64,000 nt of DNA from Diphasiastrum complanatum (lineage: Eukaryota > Streptophyta > Lycopodiopsida > Lycopodiales > Lycopodiaceae). The stretch spans positions 44,061,815 to 44,125,814 of the forward strand of contig CM055111.1 of NCBI GenBank assembly GCA_029204225.1, in the 5' to 3' direction. Within the stretch, counting starts at the first letter, position 1. Every line of letters starts with the position of its first letter. This document shows positions 1 to 11,145 of this stretch, one piece after another. Under the pieces are notes generated by a model, which was not told the DNA's origin, made no database searches, and saw only the letters and a list, made by a program, of their open reading frames with translations. The position numbers and the translations under genes were made by a program.

Positions 1-277
1 CAAAGCTCACACAACATGAATGAATATTCAAAGTGTAGTAGGGCGTGGAAACCCCTCCAAAGTTTGGGCTACATATAGCATGTTATGTATAGAGGTGGTG
101 TCTTGCTAATTCTAGCTCTAGAACCCACATGGGTCCTTAACCTACTTGATTTACTTGCCTAATTAGCACAAGTGGGGTGTACTATGTACATAAATGTTTT
201 ACCCCCATGTCTTATGCACAACTTACAAGTTACAAGTATACAAGCCTTAAGGGGCAAAATAGGCATTTATTTCAACA
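1..277 (-). repeat. E1 3' LTR (partial)
   Basis: This matches 4934-5203 base for base, except for an A/G difference near 122 and an extra TTACAAG that makes a local tandem copy near 225. The element-proximal end, read on the minus strand, begins TGTTG directly after the purine tract. The distal part lies beyond the window. Confidence 0.95.
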
Positions 278-3200
278 CCCCCCCTCAATGGCTATTTTGT
301 TCATACCAACACCTAGCATGCTACGAAACTTTTCAAATTTTTCTCTACTAAGTGCCTTAGTAAAGATATCTGCTGCTTGTTCGTTGGTATCACAGTACTC
401 GAGCTGAATTTCTCCGCTTTGTATCTTCTCTCATAAGAAGTGTTGATCCACCTCAATATGCTTCGTACGAGCATGGTACACAGGATTTTTGGCAAGCTGG
501 ATGCAACTCTGGCTGTCACACTGAAGAATAGTAGGAGCATCCTGTGGAATCTGCACCTCCCCAAGAAGTCTCCTGAGCCATATTGCCTCGCAGGTAGCTT
601 TTGTCGCTGCCCTGTACTCAGCCTCTGTCGATGATAAGGTAACTGTGGGCTATTTCTTGCTACACCAAGAAATGGCCCCTGAACCAAGGTTAAAAGTGTA
701 ACCTGTGGTCGACTTTCGATCATCCCTATCACCTGCCCAATCCGAATCAGTAAAGCCTCCAAGCTGAAGCTTTCCGTCATCTGTGTACTCAATCCCATAG
801 CAGGTTGTCCCTTTGACATACCTCAAAACCCTCTTGGCTGCTTTCCAATGTGCTTCAGTTGGAGAACTCATGAACTGGCTTGCTACACCAACCGCATAGG
901 AAATGTCTGGTCTCGTAGTGGTGAGATAAATCAGGCTACCCACAAGCTGCCTATAAAGAGTCTCGTCCACAAAAGGAGTGCCATCATCTCTGGATGGCTT
1001 ACTGCTAGTATCAATGGGCGTGGAAACGGGTTTGCAATCCTGCATGTTGAACCTGTTCAAGACTTCACATGCATAGTTGGCTTGGGAAATAAACACACAG
1101 TTTTCCTTTTTCCAAACCTCCAAACCAAGACAATAGTGGATTAAGCCCAAATCCTTCATCTCGAACTCATTTGATAAATGAGCCTTTACCTTTTCAATAA
1201 GCTGCCCATTGTTACCCGTGATGACCAAGTCATCCACATAGAGAACTATCAAAACAATGTTCCCATCTTCCTCCTTCACGAACATGTTGCAATCCGACTG
1301 ACTCTTTATGAATTGCTCCTTGGCAAAATAGTCGTCAATACGACTATACCAGGCCCTGGGTGCCTGCTTCAAACCATATAAGGCCTTCTTAAGCCTGCAT
1401 ACCATACTTTCCTTGCCCTTAGCCTCAAAACCTTGTGGCTGTTCCATGTAGACTTCTTCAGCCAACTGTCCATTAAGAAAAGCACTCTTTACGTCCATTT
1501 GATGGACCTCCCAACCAAAAAATGCAGCCAATGCTAAAACCAACCTGATAGACGTCATCTTAGCTACCGGTGCAAACGTCTCATCATAGTCCAAGCCCTC
1601 CTTCTGTGCATAGCCTTTAGCAACCAGCCTTGCCTTATGCTTTTCGATGCTCCCATCAGATTTGTATTTGGTCCTGTAGACCCACTTACAACCAATAGGA
1701 CGCTTCCCTTTTGGTAACTTCACCAAATCCCATGTATCATTCTTGAGAATGGAGTCGCGCATAGCATGTTGCCATACCTTCTCATCTGCTGCCTCAACGA
1801 ATGTATGTGGATCTTGTGAATCCAAAATAGTAGTCATAAGTGCATAGTTTGTCTCCTGGTGTTCATGCTGCTGGGCTTGCCTTTGAGACCTCCTAGCCCC
1901 TGGATTGCTGCTCTCTCCCTCATCCAATATCAAACCATCCTGCACAGTTTGCCAATACCACTTGGGAAACTTCTTCCTTGCAGTTGGTGATAAAGACGGT
2001 GAATAGGACTCAACAGATTTGCCCCTTTCCTTCCGCTTCCTAGCCTCCTCGGATTCTTCCTCTTGATCACTCATATGATCATCCTGAGGCTCCCCAATAT
2101 ATGGATGTGGGTCATCAAGTATTGGCACAAATTCACTTGTACCATCCTCCATCTCAAGTTCCTCTATAGGAGGCGTTTGATCTTCTTCAAAGATCACATC
2201 TCGACTTATGATCCTCTTCTTGCTAGTAAGATCGTAAAGTCTGTAAGCTTTGCTTTCTTCACTGTATCCCAAGAAAATACTCTTTGCTGATTTTGCATCC
2301 AGCTTCTTCCTGTTATCCTTGGGAATATGGGCATAGGCCGTACAACCAAACACTCGCAAAGCGCCTACCTTGGGCTTAATGCCGCTAAATGCCTCTTCTG
2401 GAGTCTTGCCTTCCACAGCTTTTGTTGGACTTCTATTCAACAGAAACACTGCTGTGTGCATTGCCTCGCCCCAAAAAGAGTTGGGCAACCCCTTTGCCTT
2501 GAGCATGCACCTTGCACACTCCACAATAGTTCGGTTCTTTCTCTCTGCTACACCGTTTTGCTGAGGGGTATGAGGAGCTGTAAGCTGCCTTTTGATCCCA
2601 TTGGCCTTGCAGAATTCCACAAATTCTGTCTTAATGAACTCTCCACCACCGTCTGACCTAAGCATCTTTATCTTCTTTCCTGAATGTTCTTCTACCAAAG
2701 CTTTGAAATGCAGGAAGTACTTGAATGCTTCAGATTTTAACTTCAAGAAAGAAATCCAAATCTTGTGTGAGAAGTCATCAATAAAGGTCATAAAGTAATA
2801 TGCTCCCCCTGCAGATTTTGTTTGGGTTGGCCCCCACAAATCTGAATGTATCAAGTCAAGTATGCTTGCTGCCCTGGTGGTGATTTCCTTGGGAAACTTA
2901 TGTCTTTGTTGTTTTCCCATAGCGCAAGCCTCGCAAACTGAAGAGCTTGGCTTAACAACTGGAAGCCCCTCTACCATATGATGCTGGTTCAACACCTGCA
3001 TGCTTTGGTAGCCAAGATGTCCATACCTCTCATGCCACAACCTATCCACATCCCTTCCTTTTGCTGTATAAGCATGCTGACTAGGGATAGAAGTGTATAA
3101 CCTGTATAGATTATCTTCCTGCAATCCTTTGGCCACAACCTTCATATTATCACTCAAGTCCAACACAAGACAAGAAGTAGCATCAAATTCTACTTTCATA

Positions 3201-4399
3201 TTTTGTTGAGTGATAGCTCCTACTGAAAGAAGATTTTTAGCAAGTCCTGGTACATATAAGACATTCTCAATGACTTTGACTTCTCCTGATGGAGGCTTTA
3301 CAGGTACTGTGCCCTTTCCCTTGACCTTGTGTGTTGAGTTGTCACCTAGGCACACCTCTTATCCATCACTAATCCCCACAAAGGTATCAAACTAATCCCT
3401 ATGAGGGGTCATGTGCTTTGAAGCACCTGAGTCAATGTACCAACCACCTGTTGTAGCTTGTGAAGCCAATGCAACAGAGAATAACTCAGCTTGCCTTATG
3501 TCACTCTGCTCCTCTCTTGCAACACTCTCAACAACATTTCCTCCTTGCTTCTTTGTGCCCTTCTTTTGGTCTGCAAGCTTCTTCCTGCACTCAAAAGCAA
3601 AGTGTCCATATTTACCACAGTAATTGCAATTCCCCTTCCTTCGAGGTGTGGAAGAAGTATTCGAGGAGGGTTGTGCTTCTGACATCTGCAAGTTCTCCAT
3701 TCCTTGCTCAAGTGTTTGTGGTGTTCCTTTGTTCTTGCCTTTACCTTTCTTCTTATCCTTAGCTGGATTTTCCTACTTCTTAGAAGCAAAGGCATGCTCC
3801 TGGAAATCTTCCCTCTTGGAGAGATTAACTCTCCTCATCTCCTCCTGTAACAAGAGACCATAGACTTCTTTATAGGTAGGGATCTTCTCTCTCACTGATA
3901 TCATCATCACGAAGTTCTGATAAGCATATGACAAGCTATTCAGAACTATTGGCAGCAAGTCTTTGTCAGCAATAGACTCTCCAAGTACAGAAAGCTGATA
4001 TCTAATATCCTGAATCTTAGTAAGATGATCAGTAACTGTCTCCCCTGTCTCCATTCTGAGAGTATACAACTTGTTTTTCAAGTAGAGAAACCTGGTTGTA
4101 CTTGCTGTCTCATACAATGCACAAAGAATGTGCCATACATCCACAGGCCCTTTGGCTGACCTGATTAGAGGAATCACATTATCCCTCACTGACATGTTGA
4201 TGATTCTGTGTGCCTTTTCCCCTCTCTTGATATAGTCCTTAAGTTCAAGTTCAGATGTTGGAACAGGCTCCTCACCTGTCACAAGCTTCCAACATTCTTT
4301 GTCTTCAAGAATGTTCTTGATCTTGAATTTCCATATGCTAAAGTTAGTGCCATCAAGCCGGCTGGCTTCACTCAGCATGCTCTCTGCAAGACTAGACAT
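272..4399 (-). pseudogene. E1 copia gag-pol polyprotein, five nonsense codons
   Basis: One reading frame covers the whole polyprotein. The likely gag start is the Met at 4399 (MSSLAES). In order it has a UBN2-type gag, a CCHC knuckle (CNYC..GH....C, 3628-3587), a retropepsin (WYIDSGASKHM, about 3435), an integrase HHCC region and DDE core (HSDLWGP, LRSDGG, QQNGVAERKNR), reverse transcriptase (LYVDDLV, about 1235) and RNase H (TDSDWAGD). The frame is broken at 3775-3773 (TAG for expected CAG), 3394-3392 (TAG, probably TGG), 3361-3359 (TAA), 652-650 (TAG for CAG) and 433-431 (TGA for CGA). No frameshift is needed to read from end to end. Family identity is certain; the original codons are inferred from the family. 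Confidence 0.93.
278..286 (-). promoter_or_regulatory. E1 polypurine tract
   Basis: On the minus strand a GAG plus G-run abuts the TG of the 3' LTR. This is where plus-strand DNA synthesis is primed in LTR elements. The pol frame runs through it and stops just inside the LTR (274-272). Confidence 0.85.
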
Positions 4400-4810
4400 A
4401 GCTGGATAGAAATAAAACACAAAAGGCAAACTGGGGTTTTCACCCAACTAGGGTATGCAGCCACTTGCTCAATAACCCTCAGCTTCTGGATTTGAAACTA
4501 TCCCCCTGTATGGCTGTCCTAGCCCTTGTCCAAGATCCACTCAGAACTTTCACTGAAGTCCCCACTGTAGAAAGCGCCCTCCTACAGTCCTGGCTGTCCA
4601 AAAAGACTCAAATTTTTTTGTCTCAAATTAGAAACTTTTTGGCTCCCTGTACTCCCCTTGCCAACAACAATCCAACCATGCAGATAGGACAGAGATCAGA
4701 TGCCCCTACAAAAAGTGCTCCCTCCTCAAAGGTAAGCTGCTCTCCAGGAATGGCAGGAATCTGATCAAAAACAGGTCCAAGCTTTTACCACACCACACGC
4801 AACATAACCT
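4400..4810 (-). other. E1 untranslated leader
   Basis: This is the stretch between primer site and gag start. I see no conserved coding sequence. An upstream in-frame ATG at 4447 would add 16 residues to gag, but the Met at 4399 fits the family better. Confidence 0.6.
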
Positions 4811-4822
4811 GCTCTGATACCA
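4811..4822 (-). promoter_or_regulatory. E1 primer-binding site, initiator tRNA-Met
   Basis: The minus strand reads TGGTATCAGAGC immediately next to the end of the 5' LTR. It is complementary to the 3' end of plant initiator tRNA-Met and is the usual copia primer site. Confidence 0.92.
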
Positions 4823-5203
4823 TGTCAAATTCCAAGGCCTAGCTATGGAGTATCATAACAGTATAGTAAGCACACTATGAAAGCTTCAGAAAACCAGCTA
4901 TGGAGTAGAACACAAAAGCAAGAGAGAGGACTTCAAAGCTCACACAACATGAATGAATATTCAAAGTGTAGTAGGGCGTGGAAACCCCTCCAAAGTTTGG
5001 GCTACATATAGCATGTTATGTATAGAGGTGGTGTCTTGCTAATTCTAGCTCTAGGACCCACATGGGTCCTTAACCTACTTGATTTACTTGCCTAATTAGC
5101 ACAAGTGGGGTGTACTATGTACATAAATGTTTTACCCCCATGTCTTATGCACAACTTACAAGTATACAAGCCTTAAGGGGCAAAATAGGCATTTATTTCA
5201 ACA
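4823..5203 (-). repeat. E1 5' LTR, complete (381 bp)
   Basis: It is bounded TG...CA, adjacent to the primer site on one side and to unrelated DNA (GGGGC...) on the other. It holds the promoter and polyadenylation region of the element. Confidence 0.93.
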
Positions 5204-5566
5204 GGGGCACTTGCTCCTAGCTCCTGATCAAACTCCACATACAGGTAAGCTAGGCTGGGCGTACTACTGGATCTACCAGTATCCCTAGCTCGTACATTGC
5301 GAGTGGACCTCCCATCAAAAAATCCATATGTGCTCAACATGGTCTCCAGCAAGCAATCCAACGTCTCATCATCCAACTTTGCTTGGTTCCTTTTATCTGG
5401 ATCGACGTACCGGGGCCCGAGAGGGGTAGGGGAAATGTGTGTGAAGTCAAAGCCCGTTGCTACCTCCTCCTGCCCATGGTTCATGTCCTTTGATGGGTAC
5501 GCATGCTGATCCTCCTACACATCGAGGACACAAGGTACGTACATCCACAAAGCTAACATAGTAGAA
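5204..5566. other. Flank of E1, unrecognised
   Basis: A minus-strand open frame (about 5484 into the LTR) gives residues such as GFDFTHISPTPLGPRYVDPDK and is somewhat richer in CpG than its surroundings. I do not recognise it. It ends by reading into the E1 LTR, so any gene here was interrupted by the insertion or the frame is fortuitous. Confidence 0.3.
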
Positions 5567-6435
5567 GTATTCCACCTACAATAAGGAACTTTTTGCTATT
5601 ATAAATGCTCTTAAAATCTGGAGACATTATCTATATGGCTCTAGATTCACAATTGTGACTAATTACCAAGCACTAAGGTATATATGTGATGCGCTTGACC
5701 TTCGGGATAATATAGCCTGGTGGCCAATGTTTCTCCAAGAATTTCAATATGACGTTAAGTACTGGAAGGGTATGTCAAACCGTGTCGCAAATGCCTTAAG
5801 CTGGATTGGAGAGGTTAATCAGTTAATCTTTTTTGCGATCCAATCTGATTTGTGTCTATGTAAGACCGATAGGTTTTTGGTCAGATGTCTTGGCTGGAAA
5901 TTTTAGATCTAGTATTCAACTTGGAAAGCAGGATTCCAAGATTTTTCCTTAGGATAAGAAATTGTGAGATTATTCCATTAGAAATGGGTTACTCTTTCGG
6001 AAATGAAGAGTATGCGTGCTGAAAGATGATGAGATTAGGGCCCAAATCCTACATGAATGTCATGACAGCTCCTGTGCAGGACACCCAAGCACACAAAGAA
6101 CACTCGATCTAGTAAAAAAGAACTTTTCCTAGGCCAAAACTTAAAGATCACATGTGCGGGCAATGCCAAGTGAATGAAGTTGCAAGATTTAAGGCAGCTG
6201 GCTTGTTACTTCCATTGGAAATTCCAGTTGGAGGATTTGTCAACCTTCGTACCTTAAGAACCACAGGCCATTGGTGATGTACGTCAACGTGGGCTTAGAA
6301 ACTAGGAAGGTGACTGAGTACTTGGTTCATTAGAAAGGCAATTCTGACACTTGGGAAAAGGAAGAAGACCTTAGACAAAGATTCCTAGATTGCCTTCCTT
6401 AGAAGAAAAGTCTTTTTAGGGGGGAGTATCATGAA
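5567..6435 (+). pseudogene. Ty3/gypsy RNase H-integrase remnant, chromodomain-like tail
   Basis: The translation runs from a gypsy RNase H (YNKELFAIINALKIWRHYL, then ANALSW for the usual ADALS), through an integrase zinc-binding segment (HECHDSSCAGHPSTQRTL, about 6055-6110), to a chromodomain-like end (EYLVH.KGNSDTWEKEEDL, about 6315-6370) and a closing EYHEPNPLGP. Several stops are present. The integrase catalytic core is missing between about 6230 and 6290. The order and motifs fit a chromovirus-type gypsy element. Sequence 6436-6566 and 11146 onward may be its 3' LTR, split by E2. Confidence 0.8.
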
Positions 6436-6566
6436 CCCAACCCATTGGGTCCCACACCTAACTTGAAACCGGCTATTTGACTAGTTGACTCCTACCTTAC
6501 AGGTTTAGATGGGGAGATCTTAATTACCATTTTCTAGGAGAAGGTGGATGGTAGTGCGCATGTATA

Positions 6567-6773
6567 TGTTAGAAATAAATGACTATGCTAAAGTTAATCC
6601 ATAGGTTACTTTGACCCAAAAGGTTAAGATTTGTGTAACCATGGGTATTTAGTTATTTAGGCCATGTTAAGTTTGTCATAATTTGTGATGGACCCAATTT
6701 TGGTCATGTACTGACTCATGGGTCCTTAGAGGTCTAATTTGGTTTAGGGGCCCTATCTTGACTTTCGGGGTGT
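6567..6773 (+). repeat. E2 5' LTR fragment (207 bp)
   Basis: It starts TGTTAGAAATAAATGAC and parallels the first half of the 3' LTR at 10728 with scattered differences and small indels. It breaks off in the U3/R part and joins gag directly. Confidence 0.9.
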
Positions 6774-6776
6774 AGA

Positions 6777-9700
6777 AGGGATGCACAAGCACATTCTATG
6801 GTTGCTCTTGCTGTGAAAAGATCTATCTTACCTCATATTAGGTCTCGTAAGACATCTAAAAGTGCGTGGGATACACTTTATACTATGTATAGAGTCAAAA
6901 ATCCAGCAAGAGTGGTGTATCTCAGAAATCAACTTTCTTTGTTGAAGATGCAAGAAGGGGATCAAGTGACCAATCACTTGACGAAGATCAAAGATCTTCG
7001 TGAGGAGCTTCTCAATATTGATGAGATAATTGAGGATGCTCAATTTGTTTTCATTACACTCAACTCATTACCTTCCTCTTATCTTCCATTTGTTTCATCT
7101 TTGAGTATCTCTCTAGGGGACATCAACTCTCCTTTGATGAACTTGTTGGGCTGCTACTTCAAGGGGAGCAAACGAGGCAAAATTTTGCGGGTGACACTCA
7201 ACAAGATCAAGCTTTTTTCACGAAAGGCAAGGGCAAAGGCAAGTCAAAAGGAAAGGGGAAGCCTCCTTCGAAGGATGAGAAAAATCTCATTGGAGGTCAA
7301 AATGTTGCGAAAGAGGAGAGTAAAGGAATTGATACTAGTGCTTCACTTGCTACTTTGGAGCAAGAGTCTAGTGGTGATCTCTTCAACCAAGACTATGCTT
7401 TTGTGTATAATATTGCTTCTACTAGTACTCCTACATGTATGAGAAATTCAGGTTTTGTTTTGCAAGTTGCTGACTTTCAGCCCATTGAATGGGTGATTGA
7501 TAGTGGTGCTACTCGTCATATTATTCCTGGAAAATAAGCATTCTCTAAGTGCAAAATGGAAGCAAGGTACAATGTGCGGATAATGCATCTTATTCTGTCC
7601 ATGGAATTGGAATTGTAGCCATCATTTTGCTTAATGGTGAAGAAAAGTACATTAAGAATGTGCTTTATGTTCCGGGAATCAAGAAGAATCTTCTTTCGGT
7701 TTCAACTATGTTGAAGCAAGAACTAGTTGTTGAGTTCAAAAAAGATAATTGTCTTGTCAAGGATCCTAAAAGATCTCTCTTGATTATTGTTTTGGGAACA
7801 ATGCATGCTGGCTTATTCATTATGGATACCTATGAGCGACGAATTCCCTCTGCATGTCTTGTTGCTTCTACATCACAATCATTGCAGTTGGCTGAATTGT
7901 GGCATGCAAGGTTTGGACATCTCAACTTTGCAAGTTTGAAGAAGCTGAAGACATTTAATATGGTAGAAGACATTCCTACTATTGAGCAGCCGAAAGGGCA
8001 TGTATGCGAGGGGTGCATACTTGGAATGTTTCAAAGGAAACCTTTTCCAATTGATGGAACTATAAGGGTTCTTGATGAATTTGATTTGGTTTATAGTGAT
8101 GTTTGTGGTCCAATGAGGACATTGGAAAATGCATCTATTTTGTGACCTTTATTGATGACTTTTCCCGTTTTACATAGATCTATCCTATGAAGGCTAAATC
8201 GGAAGTTTTTCAACATTTCAAAGATTTTCTAGCAATGGTGGAAAACCAGTTTGGGCATCCTTTGAAGACCCTACACACCGATCGAGGAGGGGAATACATC
8301 AAGAGTACATTCGGTGCATTTCTTCGAGAGAAGGGAATTCTACATCAAATGACAACTCCCTATACGCCTCAACAAAATGGTGTTGCTGAGCGAAAGAATC
8401 GCACAATTATGGAGATGGCCCGTTGCATGCTCAAAGCAAAGGGGCTGCCTCACAAGTTTTGGGCTGAAGCGGTTATAACGGCAGCATACATAAGCACTCG
8501 TTGTTCTACTAAAGCATTGAAAGTATTAACTCCTTGTGAAGTTTGGTATGGGAAGAAGCTTTCAATCTCTCACTTTCTCATTTGGTTGTACGGCATATGC
8601 TTTTGTTCCGGATAAACATAGTACAAAGCTTGAGGATAAGGAGTTAATGCATTTTTGTTGGCTATATTAGGGAAAGCAAAGGCTATAGGCTATTCAATTT
8701 GAGCACTAACAAGATTATTGTTAGTTGTGATGTGTATTTTGATGAAAAAAATCCATTAAATATGGCCCCATCTCATATCTTGAAGGGGGACAGCCCACAT
8801 AGTGTGAATGTTGAAGTTTTTCCAGATTTGGTACCATCTTCTATTTCTGGAGATAAGGGGCAGCAATCAACCAGTTTCGAACTGCCCAACACCTCATCAA
8901 GTTTAGAGTCTAATGTTCATCAAGAACCGCCCATTGTTGTTCAAAATCAGCCTGCAGGAACTGTTGGACAACAAGGACCAGTTTTGGAAGATCTTGGACA
9001 GCCAAGTGAAGTGTCGGAAGATCTAGGACAGCAAATTGTAAGAAGAGACATGGCTGTTGGACAGCCCAAAACAATCCCACGGTGGCTGTTGTCGACTTTG
9101 CAGGACAACAAAGTAAGTTCATTTTATGATGGAAACACACGTGCCTCTACAAAATCAGTGGACTATGCTGATTTTTCAGATTTTGCTCTTACATCTCATG
9201 GAGATGTTGCAGAAGAACTTGTTTTCTATGAGCAGGCCAAGGGAGTAAAATGTTGGGAGGATGCGATGCAAGATGAGTATGACTCACTTATGAAGAACCA
9301 GATTTGGGTTCTTGCTGATCTTCCTCATGGGAAAAAGGCAATTGGTTCTAAATGGGTATACAAAATCAAGTATAAGGCAGATGGTACCATTGAAAGGTAC
9401 AAGGCAAGGCTCGTTGCCAAAGGCTATGCTCAGCAAAAGGGGATTGATTATGAGGAGACTTTTTCTCCTACTGCTCGGATGACTACCGTGAGGGTAGTAA
9501 CCTCTTTGGCTGCCCACTTTGGTTGGCGTTTGCGGCAACTTGACATAAAGACAACATTCCTCAATGGTGATCTCAATGAGGAAGTGTACCTTCAACAACT
9601 TGTTGGTTTTTTGGTTGAAGGCCAAGAAGATAAAGTTTGTCTTCTCAAGAAGGCACTTTATACTTTTGTGATCGAGGGTTTACTAATAGTCCTAGCGAAT

Positions 9701-10688
9701 CTACTCTTTATGTCAAGCATACTTCAGATTATATCATCATTATTTTGCTTTATGTTGATGATATTATTATTACGGGAAGTAATGAGCAGCAGATTGATGC
9801 CGTAATACTTGAAACCTCAGGTTTAGGCCTATTGCACTTTTATCTTGGTCTTGAATTTGTACAAGAAGGGGCTGGAATTTTCATCTCTCAAGAACGTTAC
9901 ATTGGGCAGATTTTGAAGCGGTTCAAGATGAAAGATTGCAAGCCGGTTGCACCTATGGAGACAGGCCTGAAATTAAGTATTCAAGGTGATGGTGAACCTT
10001 TTGATATTACTTTATATTGTCAAGCTATTGGCTGTCTCATTTACCTATGTAATTCAAGACCGGACATTTCTTATAGTGTCTCACTCATGAGTCAATTCAT
10101 GCATGCCCGGATGGCATCACATTGGAAAGCGTTGAAGAGGATCTTTCAATATCTTCAAGGAACAAGAAGTCATGGACTGATTTTGCCTACTTGTGATGAT
10201 GCATGTTTGGTTTGTTTTTAGTGACTCGGATTGGGGTGGAGATCAAGACACTAGACGCTCTACAAGTGGACATTGGTTTTTCTATGGAATTTGCAATTTC
10301 TTGGTCAAGTAAAAAGCAGCCCACTGTTGCTACTTCTTCTAGTGAGGCAGAATATAGAGCAATATTTTCAGCCACAACAGAGTGTTTATGGCTAAGAAGA
10401 CTACTTGTTGACATGAAGTTTGGCGAGCCCTCAGCCACTCTTATCTTGAGTGATAGTCAAAGTGCTATTGCCATTGCATGGAATCCTGTTTTTCATGCGA
10501 GGACGAAGCACATCGAGATCCATTGTCACTTTGTTCGGGAGAGACTTCATGATGGCGACATTTTACTCGAGTATTGTCCTACAGAGGATAATATTGCAGA
10601 CCTCTTTACTAAGGCGTTGCCTAGAGTCAGATCTGAAGCTTTATGCAAAGCTTTAAATTTAATACCACGTGGTGGCTTTATTACATAG
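6777..10688 (+). pseudogene. E2 copia gag-pol, frameshifted
   Basis: Gag begins in mid-domain (RDAQAHSMVALAVKR) and continues through a UBN2 region (YLRNQLSLLKM). A frameshift lies near 7150, and no zinc knuckle remains before the protease (EWVIDSGATRHI, about 7490-7525). Next come the GAG-pre-integrase (LWHARFGHLN, about 7900), the integrase core (LHTDRGGEY, QQNGVAERKNR, 8187-8450), a linker, RT (SKWVYKIKYKADG, about 9350; YVDDIIITG, about 9752) and RNase H (SSSEAEYRA, to 10688). At least five open segments in different frames are needed, so it cannot make a polyprotein. Confidence 0.92.
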
Positions 10689-10727
10689 TGAAGATTTCAG
10701 TTTTTTTGCATTGTCATTTAAGGAGGG

Positions 10728-11018
10728 TGCTAGAAATAAATGACTATGCTGAAGTTAATCCATAGGTTACTTTGACCCAAAAGGTCGAGATTTGTGTAAC
10801 CATGGGTATTTAGTTATTTAGGCCATGTAAAGTTTGTCTTGGACCCAATTTTGGTCATGTACTGACTCGTGGATCCTTAGAGGTCTAATTTGGTTTAGGG
10901 GCCTTATCTTGACTTTTGGGGGTGCCCTACATTCAGTAAGTAGGTAGAGTACATATTGGCTTATTGTGTGACATTTTTCAGTTTTGGCTAAGCATTGCTC
11001 TTTATTACTTGTGTTGCT

Positions 11019-11057
<39 letters not shown>

Positions 11058-11145
11058 GAGGAGGGCGTCCAGCGTCTTCTCTCTCGTGTCTTGTGGAGAT
11101 TGATTGATAGCTAGATCTTGGTGCCTTGACTCTTGTTTTCCTACA
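10728..11145 (+). repeat. E2 3' LTR (418 bp) with (TC)n
   Basis: It runs from TG after a GGAGGG purine tract to CA at CCTACA. Its distal half contains a 35-bp (TC)n run at 11021-11055. The related E3 LTRs carry a CTT/AAG trinucleotide run in the corresponding region. Confidence 0.9.

Larger units (their letters stand above)
1..5203 (-). mobile_element. Ty1/copia LTR retrotransposon E1, cut by the left window edge
   Basis: On the minus strand the order is 5' LTR (5203-4823), tRNA-Met primer site (4822-4811), leader, gag, protease, integrase, reverse transcriptase and RNase H, purine tract (286-278), then 3' LTR (277 leftwards). This is the canonical copia layout. About 110 bp of the 3' LTR lies outside the window, so the left target duplication cannot be seen. 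Over the shared 270 bp the LTRs differ by one substitution and one 7-bp duplication, which implies recent insertion. Gag-pol nevertheless contains five stop codons, so this copy is not autonomous. Confidence 0.95.
6567..11145 (+). mobile_element. Ty1/copia retrotransposon E2, 5' end deleted
   Basis: Two LTR copies bound the element, the left one only 207 bp long. Primer site, leader and start of gag are missing, and the LTR is fused to mid-gag near 6774. A purine tract (10720-10727) precedes the 3' LTR. The flanks are GTATA on the left and ATATA on the right, a possible 5-bp target duplication with one change. It belongs to the same family as E3 at 56923-60686, judged from LTR and gag similarity. 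Confidence 0.9.

Noticed and set aside
313-819. 168-codon minus-strand ORF
   Set aside because: Out-of-frame reading across the E1 RNase H region; the genuine frame is interrupted by two stops there.
4811-4822. tRNA-like TGGTATCAGAGC (also at 60225-60236)
   Set aside because: Only the primer-site complement is present, not a foldable tRNA gene; no tRNA, rRNA or CRISPR structure was found in the window.
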